From contig CAUDNR010004088.1 in NCBI GenBank assembly GCA_958430865.1, positions 1-64,000 on the forward strand: a DNA stretch of 64,000 nt, given 5' to 3'. The DNA is from Entrophospora sp. SA101. Taxonomy: Eukaryota; Glomeromycota; Glomeromycetes; Entrophosporales; Entrophosporaceae. Of this stretch, positions 48,779 to 61,657 are shown one piece after another. The notes beneath the pieces are model-generated. The model saw only the letters and a program-made list of their open reading frames with translations, was not told the origin of the DNA and ran no database searches. Both the position numbers and the translations under genes were made by a program. Numbering within the stretch: position 1 is the stretch's first letter; the number at the start of each line of letters is the position of its first letter.

Positions 48779-50821
48779 TTATTTTTTACCATACATTCTA
48801 TCAATATCACCTTGGTATTTTTGTTGAATATCTCTACGTTTGATTTTTTGTGCTGCTGTCAAAAGTCCCTATTTTTTTTTTTAAAAAAAAAGGCAATGGC
48901 ATAATAAATATAATGAACAATTAATAACATTAATAACAATAATGATTATGATATTTTCTCTTGAATTACATTTTCGGTGGTCCATTCTTCATGCAACAAT
49001 GTAATTGCAGATAACAATTCTGCGGGTTTAAAATCTGCCTTCTTTGCCTCAACGAGACAAGCTTGAAGCACTGAATTTGTTATTTCCTTATCTTGACATA
49101 GTTTTTCAAAATCTGTTTCAGTTATGTTTTTTTCCATTGCAAGTTTTCTGACTCGTGCTTCAATAGGAAAAATTAAAGCTACAGGACGTGACTGATATGA
49201 ATCAGCACAAACGCAAATATTGGACACGAATAAGGTTGATTTGTAAACTGATTCCAATCTTTCAAGTGCAATGTATTCACCATGGGCCAATTTCACCAAA
49301 TTTTTCTTTCTGTCAATGACAGCCAAGCATCCATCTGGCTTCCATTCTCCAATATCTCCTGTTTGTAGCCATCCATCTTCTGTAAACGTTTCTTTGGTCA
49401 CTTTTTCATTTTTATAATAGCCTGGTGTGACTGCAGGCCCACGAAGCCAAATTTCTCCTCGTGGATTGGGAGTATCTGTAGATTTATAACCAGCATCTGG
49501 TACATCAACTAATTTTACTTCTGTACAAGGTACTGGTGTTCCCACGCTGCCATAAGTAAATAGTTCTGGCGTAAGAATTGTACCAGCCATACTAAAAACA
49601 ATGCAATATAGAATTATTAATCAGGATATTGTTGGTTAACTAATTAATTAATCGACTAGACTTACCCACAAGCTTCAGTCATACCATAACCTTGAAATAT
49701 TGGACATAAAGTTACGCATAAAAATTCCTGTGTTTCCTTAGAGATGGGTGCACTACCAGACAATGCAAGTCTCAATCTTCCACCAGTTTGTTCTTTTATC
49801 TTATCAAATACCAAAGTATCAAAAGGTTTGGAGGGTAAACCTTTTCCCATTAACCAACTTTTAGTCTTGAAAGCTACATCAAAAATCTTTTGTACAGTTG
49901 GACTACTCCCATGGACTTTTGAAAGAATACCTTTCCTAATTGATTCCCATACTGCTGGCACACCAGTCATTACACTAGGTTTCAATTCACACATGTCGCC
50001 AAGACAATTTCTTACAGATGAATCTGTTAAAGTACGAGGTGATCCATAACCTAAGGTAACACCCCACCAAAGACATACATGTTCCACACCAAACTCAAGA
50101 ACATGAGCAAGTGGAAGGTATGCAAGGAATGAGTCATCCTCTTGAATTAAATGTCCGAGCATTTTTTCAACGCCACCAACTAAATGTGAGAGAATTAATA
50201 GAATAAGAAGGAGGTATCAAATTTTTTAATTTTAAAAAAAAATTTTTTTTTAAAGGAAAGAAACTTACTTGCTGCAACAAGATTAGCATGAGTCAATATG
50301 ACGCCTTTTGGATTACCGGTAGTTCCAGAAGTATACATAATACAACATATATCTTGTGATTTTGGTGGGTTTGTATTTATTGGATAATCTTTGCCTAATT
50401 GTTTAAGTTCTTCCAATGTAAAAATTCCAAGGTTTGAATGAGCATTTGACAATTCTTGCAAGACTGATCCTTTTGCATCACCATCATAAATTATAAATTT
50501 AAGAGTTGAACATTTTCCAGCAACCTTTTTAACCATTGGAAGTAAATCTGCGTTAGTAAATATTCCATTAACTTCTGCTTCATTCATTGAATGGAGAAGA
50601 CCTTCTTCTCCGAGGGTATCATATGCAGTCACAATAGTCATACTCTGTGAGAAACAACCTATGGATTAAGATGATTTCGCAAAATCAATACTTTGTTACA
50701 TATACATTGTTTGTTTATAATTAGATATTAGCAACGCTTACCATGAGTCACAAGCATCCAATTGGCACTAATATATTTTATATACATAAAGATAACAATA
50801 AGAAATTTAGTATCATATATA

Positions 50822-50854
<33 letters not shown>

Positions 50855-51260
50855 ATAAAATAATTTTTTATTACCTTGTAGCAGCAAAGATTGCAATTTT
50901 AGACCCTTCACTTAAACCTAATTTTACCAGGCCAGCCCCAATGGTTTTAATTTCTTGATCCAAATCATTATAAGTTAACCAATTATAACCTGATAATTGA
51001 AAATATTTCCAAGTTTTCAATTCTTTTTTTTCGACCCCTCCAACAATCTTTGTGACTTCCTTTTCTTCTTCAACAATCCTTTCGATTTTTCTATAACCTA
51101 AAGCATTTTTATTATCACCATATTTTTTAACACTGCGTTGCACCACATCATAAAGAGTTTTAACACCTTCCTCGGGCGAATCAATCAATTTATCAGGACT
51201 TAGGCGAGAACGACGAGTGCGACATTCACCTTCAACTTTAGTACCAATTTCAACGCTCAT
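48779..51260 (-). CDS. Long-chain acyl-CoA synthetase (complete copy)
   Basis: Activates long-chain fatty acids to acyl-CoA (ATP to AMP) at peroxisome, ER or lipid-droplet membranes; a Faa1/Faa4-type enzyme of about 675 aa. Six exons join in frame: 51260-50875, 50767-50742, 50658-50269, 50179-49666, 49591-48970, 48868-48779. Visible motifs are the P-loop YTSGTTGNPKG (about 246-256), GYGMTEACG, GEIWLRGPAVTPGYYKNE, LQTGDIGEW, and the fatty-acyl signature DRKKNLVKLAHGEYIALERLE, which I list to its first 20 residues. The C terminus is GLLTAAQKIKRR. Ignore a TTG two codons upstream; the ATG gives MSVEIG. The duplicated unit ends inside intron 3 (50,221), so exons 4-6 are single copy. Arbuscular mycorrhizal fungi depend on host lipids, so lipid-activation enzymes matter there (established for the group, not shown here). 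Confidence 0.95.
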
Positions 51261-52649
51261 TTTCAAGGTTGGGTTTTTATTTATTTATTTTTCAATCAGA
51301 AAGAGATTCGTGAATTGCTTAGAGATCGACATTTTATAATAATTTTTGTGCCACAGGAAGAAGAACATCTAAAAAAAAAAAATAGTTTGTAATAATAAAA
51401 TTTAATTATTATTCATACACACATGTAATAGCAATGAAATTTGAAATTCACGCGTGCGAAATTCAAATTAGCCAATTGGAGTTTTACTCCGCCCCAAAAT
51501 TTAATTGTTGATTGAATATTTGAAACTTTCTAGGAAACGCGTGACCGATTCATTCACGGATTGTATGAAAAATGTCTCATTCGATTTAACTATACTTTAA
51601 TACAAAATGCTTTCACTATTAGTTACCAAAATCTTGATTTTTCGATCAAATTAAACTAATTAGAAACAAATCAGGAGTTAGATCCCTTTTTTTTTATAAT
51701 GAATTGTCCCAGACCTTGAAAATTTTTGACTTTTATTCCATTATTTGATAACTGGCTACAGAATATTATGAAGGAATAAAGAAAAAACCAGTAGTAAATC
51801 ACGTGATTTCAACTGTGAACCCATTTTCTCCAACAATTAACTCTTCTATGAGCCAAAATCACTATTTCGTTCAACTTATTAATATTGAAATAGATATTTG
51901 AGAAAGAAATGCTCGTAATATGGTGTGTTTGTATTCCTTTCATTCTAAATAATGTAATTGCAAAAAAAAACAGTAAAATTCAACCCTATTGTAAAACTGA
52001 ACATCAGATTAGTTGGAAAATGATTTAAAATAACTTTAAAAAACAAAACTTTGTTTAAATTTTATTCGAAACAAGTTGGTTGTTTTTTAGTAATTTTCCA
52101 ACAACAATAATTTTCCGTTTTTTTTTTTGAAACATATTTTTGTTAAAGGCGTTGAATTTTTAAATCATTCTGCGTCTTTTTTTGTTTTACCGATCAATAC
52201 ATAGATCAAAATCTGTCCAGTTCACCTATTTTTTAGCTACAGTCATTAAAATAGCATCAAATGAAAGCTCAAAAGTTATTCTATCACTTATGGCACTTAT
52301 ATTTTTCATTTTCTTTTTTAAAGTATTTTTCTAACGTAATTTTTGCATTAGTAAAACTTTTTAGTGGTCAAAAAAAAAAAAAAAAAATCAAATCGTCGCC
52401 TAATTTTAAAGCATAGGCCATAAATTACTCTCATGCCAATTTCCAATAAATGTTTATTTGGTAATTATGGAGAAAATAGAATTTGAATTTTTAATTTTGA
52501 ATTTGATTGACGCGAATCCAAAAAAAAAAACAAAAAAAAACAAAATAAAAAATTTTATTCAAACATGAACAACAATAATAATAACAAAAATTCACAAGCG
52601 ATCTTGAGTATTAAGGCGACAACAACGACAACAAGTGCCGCAGCTTTAT
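51261..52649. other. ACSL promoter-side spacer (locus B)
   Basis: Twin of 23,781-25,169. It carries the ATTGGCTAATTTGAATTTC module at 51,420-51,501. No gene seen. Confidence 0.6.
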
Positions 52650-53035
52650 CAGAGCAGTTACTATATAGTAATAGCAGCGATAACTATAGTAATAATGATA
52701 ATAGCCGTGATAACAACAGTAATTAGTAACAACAACAACAACAACTATTTATTATTAATAATAACAATTATAATGACGATGATGATGGTGATGATGATTA
52801 TAATTATGATTATGATTTTGATTTTGATTATGATTATGATTATGATTATGATTATGATTATGATTATGATTATGATTATGAAGAACTTGAGGAAGAAGGA
52901 AAGGAGAAGACGAGGTTGATGGTGATAATAATGATGATAATGGCAGTCAGTAGTGGCGATGATAATGGTGGTGGTGACAATGATGACAATGATGGTAATA
53001 ATGGTGGTGGTGATGGTAATGGCGAAAGCAAACAT
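52650..53035. repeat. Trinucleotide/hexanucleotide microsatellite block (locus B)
   Basis: Reverse complement of 23,395-23,780, including the GATTAT hexamer run with the same two GATTTT interruptions. Confidence 0.9.
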
Positions 53036-53046
53036 ATGAACACTTG

Positions 53047-53276
53047 AGGGTCACGACACTAATACGGCATACGACATATGACATATGGCAAGTACCGTAT
53101 GCCGTAGGATCACAAACAAAATCATTTTTTAATTCGGGTTGTTGACATTACTTAAAAAAGAAAAGATAAACAGTTACAGCATACGGCATACGGCAAACCT
53201 TCCAAGAGTTACGACATAGTTGCGACATAGCCGTGTCATAACTATGAGTTATAGTTCGGCAATATGTCTGCACCCT
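53047..53276. mobile_element. 230 bp element with nested inverted repeats (locus B)
   Basis: Same element as 23,154-23,383 on the opposite strand, abutting the 53 bp hairpin. Confidence 0.55.
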
Positions 53277-53278
53277 TA

Positions 53279-53331
53279 ATTATTACCATCATTACTACCA
53301 TCACGGTGATGGTAGTAATGATGGTAATAAT
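53279..53331. repeat. Perfect 53 bp hairpin (locus B)
   Basis: Exact counterpart of 23,099-23,151, with no difference in arm or loop. Confidence 0.9.
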
Positions 53332-55599
53332 GGTGGTGGTGATGATATGGATGTAGATGTAAATTATAATAATCAAATTATTACGAGTACTTTACTAATA
53401 AAAAGTTTTAATGTAAATATATTTATAACTTATTCTAGATTCCATTAACAAGTTAATTAAATTGTATTTTAATAATAATAAAAAACATGGATTAATATTG
53501 AACCTATTCTTTGTTGTATTTTTAAACCTATCATTGATCAAATTTACAATAGTGGTAGTGATTATTATAATTCACAATTCATCGTTCTAGTTGGTAAAAT
53601 AAAAGAGGTTGTTAATTTTATAGATGATAACAATAAATTTCGAACGTATGTGAAGGGATTTTTGCAAAGTCCCGGCAATGTTTTTGCACATTGTATTTAT
53701 CATTAGTGTAGCTCGTGGGAATTTGAACTCACTCACAATTGTGATAATTATTAATTTTCCATTTTTTCTTCCAGTTAATGAATGTATAATAAAAAAACAA
53801 AAAAAGCAAGTTGATAGTAAGCTTAATAAATAACAACCTTCTTATAAAAATTAATTGAATCTATATAATTAAATAAATAATAATAAATTAGTTTACTAAT
53901 AATAATTAAATATCATCTATGGAAAATAACTATTACATCGACAATAAATGTCCAGTATAACATACTAGTGAACATATTTTCAATGTTTATATTAAATTGT
54001 CACCATAACTATTTCTTAAACATTATGTGTGAATATTAACAGCGGTTTCTGAAAAAAAATTATAAATTTAACTCGGAAATTTTTACAATTAAAAATAAAT
54101 AAATAATAATAATTTGAAGATTAAATATATATTACCCTAAAATTGTAATATTAAAAGTTGACACCTATTGCTACTCTTAAAAGATTTAATCTGTTTTTCA
54201 ACATTTTATAAACATGTAAGTAACATCATTTGCCATTCTAGACTTCAATGTTCTAAAATTTAAAATGTCAAAAAAGAAAATATAACTTTTGTAAAATAAA
54301 AAAAATGTGGCTTTAGTAATTTTAAGATGGAAATTTAATATAATCGTTAACTTTAAAATTATTTGTTTGTTTATAGAATTCAAAAATGGCGATGATATTT
54401 TTTCAATTATTATCATTATTGGATTTTTTCAAAACTTTTTCTCTATCTTGCTGAATATCCTTTTTAGGAACACTGATTTTTATTAGATGTGTACTTGTGA
54501 GCCTCACTATATAAAATAAATTATAATAATTATAATCAAATTCATTTATCTTTCTAGACCAAGTCGCTAATATCTATTTACTATTAAATAAAGAAACTAT
54601 AATCAATAATAAATTATCATTTTCAAAAAATATTAATATAATAAATTAAATTGATAACAAATATTAACTATTACGCTTATAATTATTTTTATCACTGTTA
54701 TCAGTATTAACATTATTATCACTAATAATAAGATGGAACTATATTAAATAAAAAGGAGTAACAAAAACTGATGACGATGTAAAAAAATGATATGGTATAT
54801 TTACTTCACTAACTAATGCATTTATCCAGAAATTATAATTGTTTGAGTATAATTTGATAAAATAAAATTCATAAAACAAATTATCTTCCCAAAGCCTACT
54901 ATATATTTAATATAACACTTACTACATATTGTTTTATTCTCCCCTTCCGCATCATTAATATATTGCCACATTGGCTTCATTATTTTCAAATTAATTTCTC
55001 AATTTCTGATTCTATGATCTTTCTAATTTAACCTTCAAAGTGCCCCATTACAATTGTCTTTGCTTTATAATCGCTTCTAGTTTTATGAACATCTTGAGGA
55101 AAGTGTCAACAAAACAACACTTTCGACTTGTCGTAGAATAACCAATACTTGTGCTAACTTCTTGCTTAAATAGTCATTTGAAAACCCTTTCAATTTTTTG
55201 TATCAAGGGTTGTTTGATATCTAACCAAATTTGTGTAAAAATCTGCGGTAATTATCCTAATTTGGTTAGTACACATTATCCGTGCACTTGGATTCCATAA
55301 TGTTATATCACGTGGTTTTATTTGAATCAAAGTTCACGACTTCAAATGTTTTCTTGTTATTTAGCTTTATTTAACCGACATTTTCAAAGGTAAATAACTG
55401 TCATTGCTACACTGACTGGAGATGTAGGTATGAAATCAAAGAAAATACCATATGACTGAATCAGGGAAGCATTCTGTTGATCGAAAAACAAAATTATTAT
55501 TATTATGTATTACAGTATTAGTATTACATTACATGAATGACGGCGCATAATAATAAAAATTTTTACTTTGTTTTAAAAAAATATAAATAGTCTTTATAA
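53332..55599. other. Spacer of the duplicated unit (locus B)
   Basis: Twin of 20,831-23,098; no gene or RNA recognised. Confidence 0.6.
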
Positions 55600-57102
55600 A
55601 TGTTACCAAAGTTGTTTGAGTCGACAAGATCTTATCAAAATTTATCAAATGATTATTTAAATTTGTTAAACCAAGAAGATACATTTGACGTGCTATTAAT
55701 CGTGGGAGATGAAAACAACTTTGAAACATTTAAAGCTCATTCGATTATTTTAAAAACTAGATCAGAATATTTTAAGGCGGCTTTATCAAATTCCTGGAGA
55801 AAAGATGGGTTTTATAATATTGATTTACGTGGATTAAACATACAATATAAATTATTTGAAAATATACTTTATTATATTTATGGGGGTATGATAATAAATT
55901 TAGACAATTTAAATATAAAAGAGAAATTGCAATTATTAAAAACAGCAGATGTTTTAATTATGGATTCATTTGTTGATTATTTAGAACAGAATTTGATCAA
56001 AGAAGAAAAAAGCTGGTATAAAGATCAAGCAAGTGAGGTATTATTTGTAACTTTACAAATCACAAAATGTGAAAAATTACTAAAATTATGTAATAATGCC
56101 ATATTAAGAAATCCTAAAAATTTTTTTAGTTCTAAAGAATTTTTATTTATACCTAGAGATTATTTAGCAAAATTATTAGATAGAGACATATTAGGATTGG
56201 AAGAAATAGATGTATTTGTAGGTGTAATTATGTGGGGAATGAATAATACACCTAATATATCACATTTTGATGATTTTAGATTATGGTCAACAGAAGATCT
56301 TACATCTTTAAAATCAACAATAATACAATTTTTGAATAAAGTTAGATTCTTTCATATGCAACCTGAAGATTTTATTAATAAAGTTGGTCCTTTGATTAAA
56401 AACTTTTCACCTGAATTGTATGAACAAGTAATTCAATATCATTCAAAGAAATCAACACCTAGCTATTATAATATATTGCCATTAAGATTAAATTCTTTAA
56501 TAATTAGAGAAAAAGAAGAAACAGCATTAATTTCTTATTGGATAAAACATTCTTATGATAAAAAAGGAAGAGAAGAAGATGATAATAATAACAATACTAC
56601 TCATAATAATAATGATGATGATAAAGATGAGAACATGAGTTTAATTAAAACATATGAAAAATATTCAATGATACCATTTAATTTTCATTTAATATTTAGA
56701 AGTAATGGAAATGAATTAAAAGAAGATGATAATAATAATAAATGGAGGCAATGTTGTTATAACCAGGGACCAACATTAACTGTAATTAGAACAAAAGATA
56801 TCAATGAAGATGAGGTAGTGTTTGGTGGATTCAAGTCGGTTAGTTGGTCAGACAATGATATAATTGGTGGAGGAAAAGGTTTTATATTTGGTTATTTGTG
56901 GAAAGATGACAAGTTATTGTTACCTTGGATGATGCCTGTGAAAAATCATTTTTACGGAGATAAAATTTTAGGTGATGGACAATTATTATTTATTAATTTT
57001 ACAAATGGTAATAAGTTAATAGCGCATGCAAACGTTTGGAGTTTAGAAGAAACAATTGAAGAATTGGAAGTATTCATAGTTTTACATAAAGATACATTAT
57101 AA
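55600..57102 (+). CDS. BTB/POZ-TLDc domain protein, locus B copy
   Basis: Identical 500-residue product to the gene at 19,328-20,830: N-terminal BTB, middle BACK-like helices, C-terminal TLDc with an Asn/Asp-rich insert. The ATG is preceded by an AT-rich leader with an in-frame stop, and no splice sites are needed. The 1.5 kb spacer on either side is duplicated with it, so both copies should carry the same promoter. It is the only complete gene inside the duplicated unit and so the most likely to change in dosage. I take locus B as the older location, because the acyl-CoA synthetase gene next to it is complete here. Confidence 0.9.
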   Translation: MLPKLFESTRSYQNLSNDYLNLLNQEDTFDVLLIVGDENNFETFKAHSIILKTRSEYFKAALSNSWRKDGFYNIDLRGLNIQYKLFENILYYIYGGMIINLDNLNIKEKLQLLKTADVLIMDSFVDYLEQNLIKEEKSWYKDQASEVLFVTLQITKCEKLLKLCNNAILRNPKNFFSSKEFLFIPRDYLAKLLDRDILGLEEIDVFVGVIMWGMNNTPNISHFDDFRLWSTEDLTSLKSTIIQFLNKVRFFHMQPEDFINKVGPLIKNFSPELYEQVIQYHSKKSTPSYYNILPLRLNSLIIREKEETALISYWIKHSYDKKGREEDDNNNNTTHNNNDDDKDENMSLIKTYEKYSMIPFNFHLIFRSNGNELKEDDNNNKWRQCCYNQGPTLTVIRTKDINEDEVVFGGFKSVSWSDNDIIGGGKGFIFGYLWKDDKLLLPWMMPVKNHFYGDKILGDGQLLFINFTNGNKLIAHANVWSLEETIEELEVFIVLHKDTL

Positions 57103-57260
57103 CATTAACTCAAAATCCTTTTATTTCTTTTGTAAATTTATTATTAAAAAATCCCCATTTCCTTTTTTTTCATCTCATAATCGTCAATAAACCATTCATG
57201 TTTATTATAGTTTTTCATATTTGGGGCCGGCTAGAAATTACACTTTAAAACTATAGGATC

Positions 57261-57357
57261 AGTGTTCGAAATTCATCGTCACGCGCTAACCAAATTTGGA
57301 ATTAATTTCTCAAATAAGTCTAGTTTTATGTTAAGGCGCGGTCGAATTTCGAACACT
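57261..57357. mobile_element. 97 bp MITE-like inverted-repeat element (locus B)
   Basis: Exact counterpart of 19,073-19,169, with the same AGTGTTCGAAATTC terminal inverted repeats. It sits 160 bp downstream of the BTB-TLDc gene. Confidence 0.65.
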
Positions 57358-57649
57358 ACTGCTTTTCTGATTTCAGTGGGAACCGACTTTATTATCATCA
57401 TCATCTCCTTGAGCTGCATTGCCTACCTACACTCATTTTTCAATTAGTATTGATGTTTTCTCTGTCAATAACAATGGTATTATAGTTGATCAAATTATCA
57501 CTGCCATATATAAATAAATAATGTTGATATTATCACAATATTTGTGTTTGAAGTAATTTGAAAGAAATTTAATTTCTTCATGGTTACAGCTGGATAAAGA
57601 TTTCAAGATAGAGTTTTCCTTCCACTCACTGATATCTATTCAGTCCGAG

Positions 57650-58302
57650 TCGTAACATGGGGAAAATGATAAGGTTTTATTTAATATCTTTTATGGCTTT
57701 GGAAATTTCTGCTTTCAATAGATTGAATTCATGGAAAGGCCCAATAACAATCTCTTGGGCTCTCACTGCACCACGGATTAGAGGTTTCAAAAGAAAAAAT
57801 TTGAATTTCTTATACTTCTAAACTTGATTTATTATTATATAACAAGCTTTAACTTGAAACCATTCATCAGTAAAGGCTTATTCACCCAATTTATTTTATT
57901 TGCTACCGATTATTTTTATTATTACTAATATATAGTAGACATTTATTGGTTATTATTATTATTATTATTGTAAGAACAAAATTTAACATTATTACTATGT
58001 AGTTACATACTAATGATCATAACGGGTTAATTTAATAAATCTTTTTTTTTTTTCACTTCTATTTTAAAAGTTTATGTAATTTAATTGAAGAAATTATGAA
58101 GAAAGAATAGTTCGTCTTGATGAGAGGTTTATTTCTACTTGTGATGTCAGCTGATTATAAATCTCAGCGAGAACTTGAATTTTTAATCATTTATTACTAT
58201 TCCATGTATCATATTATCATTATAATTACTACTACTGTTGTCGTTGTATCTAATAATTTGTCATTACCAATGCTAATACTAATAATACTGTTATTATCTT
58301 AA
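57650..58302 (+). repeat. Segment with a diverged direct copy at 62,654
   Basis: Begins GGAAAATGATAAGGTTTTAT and ends CTGTTATTATCTTAAA. It is matched by 62,654-63,221 in the same orientation with many small differences, and by 18,128-18,780 exactly in reverse. Includes the GGCCCAATAACAATCTCTTG string. Non-coding as read. Confidence 0.8.
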
Positions 58303-58849
58303 ATTAAATTTACATCGCGTTGATCAGTTATATTCTATTGTACTGCTTTTAATTTGAGTTGTACAACTTTAAAATTTTAATATACTTTAAAATTTTTAAA
58401 ATTTTTTTTAAAACCTTTCCTAAACCTTTTTTTCTATTCAAACTAAAATTCTCCTTTGATATATTATTTACTGTATAATGAAACAAAATCAAGGAAATTG
58501 TGGAAATCGCAGAAGTCATAAAAGTTGTGGAGGTCATGGAATTCATGGAAGTCGCGAAAGTCATGAAGTTATAGCAGTTGGTAGAGGTCGTTGTAAAAGT
58601 CATGAAAATAATGAGAATATAAAAAAAATGAAGAGACAAATAAAAACCATCTAGATACTGCCCTACATGGTAATTTTTTTAAATATTTTAATTTATAAAA
58701 AATTTATATGTAAACTTTTTTAATCTTTATTTATCAGAAAATAATCCAGAAATTCATAACGAAAAGGTAAAGAAAATCTATAATTTTTACTTAACTGACT
58801 GGCTTATGAGTTGCTCTTCGGTTTGATCGAAGAAATTACAAGTGTGCAC

Positions 58850-59368
58850 CTTTAATTTTTTTCTGATGTCTTTTATTGGATAGAGACAATCATCCAATGA
58901 TTGATATGGTTACTAATTATCCCGCCTCTTTAAGTGATAATTCATTCAGAACATTATTTGATGACGTATGGCTAAGTTTTTCACTGCACAATAACTGAAA
59001 AAGTAGACACGTTTTTTTTCAGCATCAAAAGGATAATAAGTTTTCGACAACATTTCATAGATTCTATGAAATATCCATATACACCGAAGCAATTGCATAT
59101 GCTTTCCCGAAAGTGAGATGTATTGTTTTTAGATGTATTTGCGAAGATATATCAAGCACGAAATCAGCATCCTTTGATTATTAAAACTTCATCTAATGGT
59201 ATTAACTCATACAAATTGCCTTCTTTATTTTACGAAATAACCGATCGTTACCTTCCAAAAGGCTTTGTTACTTCTAGGAAACCATCTACAAACATTTTTT
59301 GCGATTGCATATACTGTTATTACAATAACTATACTAATTTGAATAATTGTAGTGTACTTGTGCGTTGA
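58850..59368 (+). other. Coding-like decayed stretch, locus B copy
   Basis: Identical to 17,062-17,580 reversed: blocks with HPMIDMVTNYPAS, EISIYTEAIAYAFPKV and LFYEITDRYLPKGF in shifted frames. Unrecognised. Confidence 0.4.
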
Positions 59369-59559
59369 CATGGTTATCACAATCATTGTCTACAAAGGTG
59401 CCAATCTAAATGTTTGATATCTTCAAGTCGAAATCAAAAAAAAAGTCAACGCACTAAAAGAAAGTACGACGAAAAGATTAAACAAAAATGAGTTTATTGA
59501 AAATATCGAAAATATCGAAAATATCAAAAATACAATTGATGATGCAGCAACAATGGAAA

Positions 59560-60030
59560 ATTTATTAGAGCATGCAAAAAAAAATTTTTTTTGGTAAAAT
59601 TTGTTTGATTTTTTCACACATCATTCATGTTTTGTCTTAATCGTATATCTTAAATAATGGTTGTGTTTACAATCATTTCGTAGACATTCATTATATTAAG
59701 GTTATTTTTATTATATCGAGAGATATGGTCAAGAGAAGAGTTAGGAAGAGAGTTATTCTTCAACCAAGTCGAAAACCAACCCTTTAAATACATTTTCGAG
59801 TAGTACAATTTAATTTATTAGACTATTTCAAAGGTTTGTCGTATGGTTGCTTCCAACTTCTTAAATTCGAACTATTTGTTATTTGTTAACGAAACAATTG
59901 TTGGTGAAGTGATTGTTGACAAAATGAATCAACCAACATTTATTTTACATTATCAAATTCATGATTTTGATTGGTCAATCAATAATTGCATGGGTTAAAA
60001 ATTTTGTGCTGCCAGAACTGTCTCCTGTTA
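59560..60030 (+). repeat. Dispersed repeat R, copy 4 (inside the duplicated unit, locus B)
   Basis: The reference copy of the element whose other copies lie at 16,466, 27,010 and 35,905. Both outer edges of locus A fall inside it (59,704 and 59,756), so it is the candidate exchange point. Confidence 0.8.
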
Positions 60031-60246
60031 ATATTAATAAAAATGTAATTTTTTCAAATTGAATTTATATATAATTTTTATTTTTATTAATTTTTAATAT
60101 ATACAATAAAATTCGATGCGAAATGTTAAAATTAAATAAAAAATTATCCACATCGCAATGTAATAATGCATTGTGCAATGTTGGGTAGGCTGCGCACCTT
60201 GAAATAAGGTTGTGCAATGGTACCTGTTTTACATCGCGATGCAATT

Positions 60247-60905
60247 TTATAATTTAGGATCCTGATGATTATTTAACGGCTCATTATTAATATCAATATT
60301 AATACTCTCATTGTGACTTCTAAAAGTACCACTCATTGTAAATAGCAGGTCACAAACTGTGTTTTTGTCTTCATTTTTTATGTTGAAATCTTTACAATCC
60401 TCCAAAAAATTCGTGGTAAATGGTAATAATTTTTTGGTGGACAACAATTTAAAAAAAGCTGGTTTATCATTATCCAACTTTTCAACCCAATTTTTTGATA
60501 AGGCAGACTTTTTCGCTTTCTTAATGCGATCTAATGCACATTTACCTACATTTTTTGGCAATAGAGACACAATTAGTTTTGCAAATATCTTAATACATCA
60601 AATTTAGAAAAGAAAACAAACTCACCCTCTTCAAATTCTTCAGACTTATGTTCCACAAATAAAAGAAATAAAATGTTAGTTAAAGTTGTATGCAACATAT
60701 CAGATAATCACAAAATAAATAAATGAAATTGAATGGAATGGAAATTTTTTGTATATTGGTGATTCGCCTATGAACCAGTGAATGATTGACATTTTTTAGA
60801 TCTTTACCTTTATCCTTTCAAGTTTTTTTCGATTTTTTCTCTAATTCTATCACCTTCAACTCCAGTTCTTCTGCCTTCCTTCTCCAACTCTAAAGAGGAT
60901 GATTG
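60247..60905 (-). CDS. Unrecognised coiled-coil-like gene, 3' exons (locus B copy)
   Basis: On the minus strand an exon-like stretch at about 60,895-60,825 reads RRKAEELELKVIELEKK, a heptad-like coiled coil. A 19 bp exon (60,644-60,626, SEEFEE) and a final exon 60,545-60,247 (GKCALDRIKKAKK...) follow with compatible phase. Acidic EEFEEG-type linkers after coiled coils are frequent in repetitive gene families of Rhizophagus-like fungi (recollection, not tested). The connection between the coiled-coil stretch and the small exon is not resolved, since a frameshift or unseen splice is needed. The right end of the duplicated unit (60,832-60,838) falls inside the coiled-coil stretch. Confidence 0.4.
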
Positions 60906-61451
60906 TTTGTGCAGAGAATAATTGTATATAAAAATTATTTTACGTTGAATTGGTGTTTACAATATTGAATACTAAAATAATAATATATTGAAATAAATAA
61001 ATACTCTTCATTTTCTTTATCATCATTTACACTAATAAAAAAAAGTTTATAATTAACTGGAGTGACAACAAGTGGCGATAACCACCACCATTTTTATGAT
61101 AAACACTTATTCGCAGACGGCACCAGCACTATCTGCTTTTTTCTTTTGTTTGTTTGGGTTCTTTGCATTATTATTATTTTTTTTTCATAATGAATGTTAT
61201 TTGATCGGCAAAACTAATTATTTATTATTGTATTAGTATGGGTTGTATAAGAATTCCCTATTGTTTTTTCTTTGTTGACACGATTGATTTTTTTTTTACA
61301 AGACGAGGAAATGTAAATATTGTGGTATGGTATGGTTGTTTCTAAAGAAGACAATGTGTTATTTATTTTTTATTTTTATAAATAATTTTTTATTTGTAAT
61401 GTATTATTAAAAAATTTTTATTTGTAATGTATAATAATCATTATTAAAATC
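60906..61451. other. Spacer, nothing recognised
   Basis: AT-rich. No coding or RNA signal seen. Confidence 0.5.
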
Positions 61452-61532
61452 ATGTATTTTTCCGCAAAAAACATCCGCAAATTTGATCAATTGATTTGGC
61501 GATTTGCGGATGATTTTTGCGGAAAAATACAT
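61452..61532. repeat. Hairpin with 31 bp arms and 19 bp loop
   Basis: Left arm 61,452-61,482, right arm 61,502-61,532. They are reverse complements with a single mismatch. The arm begins ATGTATTTTTCCGCAAAAA and holds CATCCGCAAAT. Looks like a tiny foldback element; the CCGCAAAAA/CATCCGC parts are unlike simple sequence. Confidence 0.85.
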
Positions 61533-61657
61533 ATTACATTATAATATTAGCTGTTTGTTTTTAAATTTACTTTGAAAATAACTATCTGGGTCGGGAAAAA
61601 GACATCCTTGAGATTTGGTCTTTGTAGCGACTATTTTTTATGGACTATTTAATTGAC

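Larger units (their letters stand above)
50221..60838 (+). repeat. Locus B: the duplicated 10.6 kb unit in its presumed original place
   Basis: Bounded by the same 7 bp string ATTTTTT at both ends (50,221-50,227 and 60,832-60,838). Left end in ACSL intron 3, right end in the coiled-coil-like exon. Both genes run through the boundaries undisturbed here, which is why I call this the source copy. Confidence 0.85.

Noticed and set aside
58478..58630. 50-codon Gly/His/Ser-rich ORF
   Set aside because: Generated by imperfect 9-12 bp DNA repeats; no homology or splice context.
16726..59704. Large inverted repeats as the ends of a giant (43 kb) transposon, or as an organelle-type inverted repeat
   Set aside because: The second arm piece (26,203-27,285) shows the copy is permuted, the arms contain half a gene, and the genes are nuclear with spliceosomal introns.
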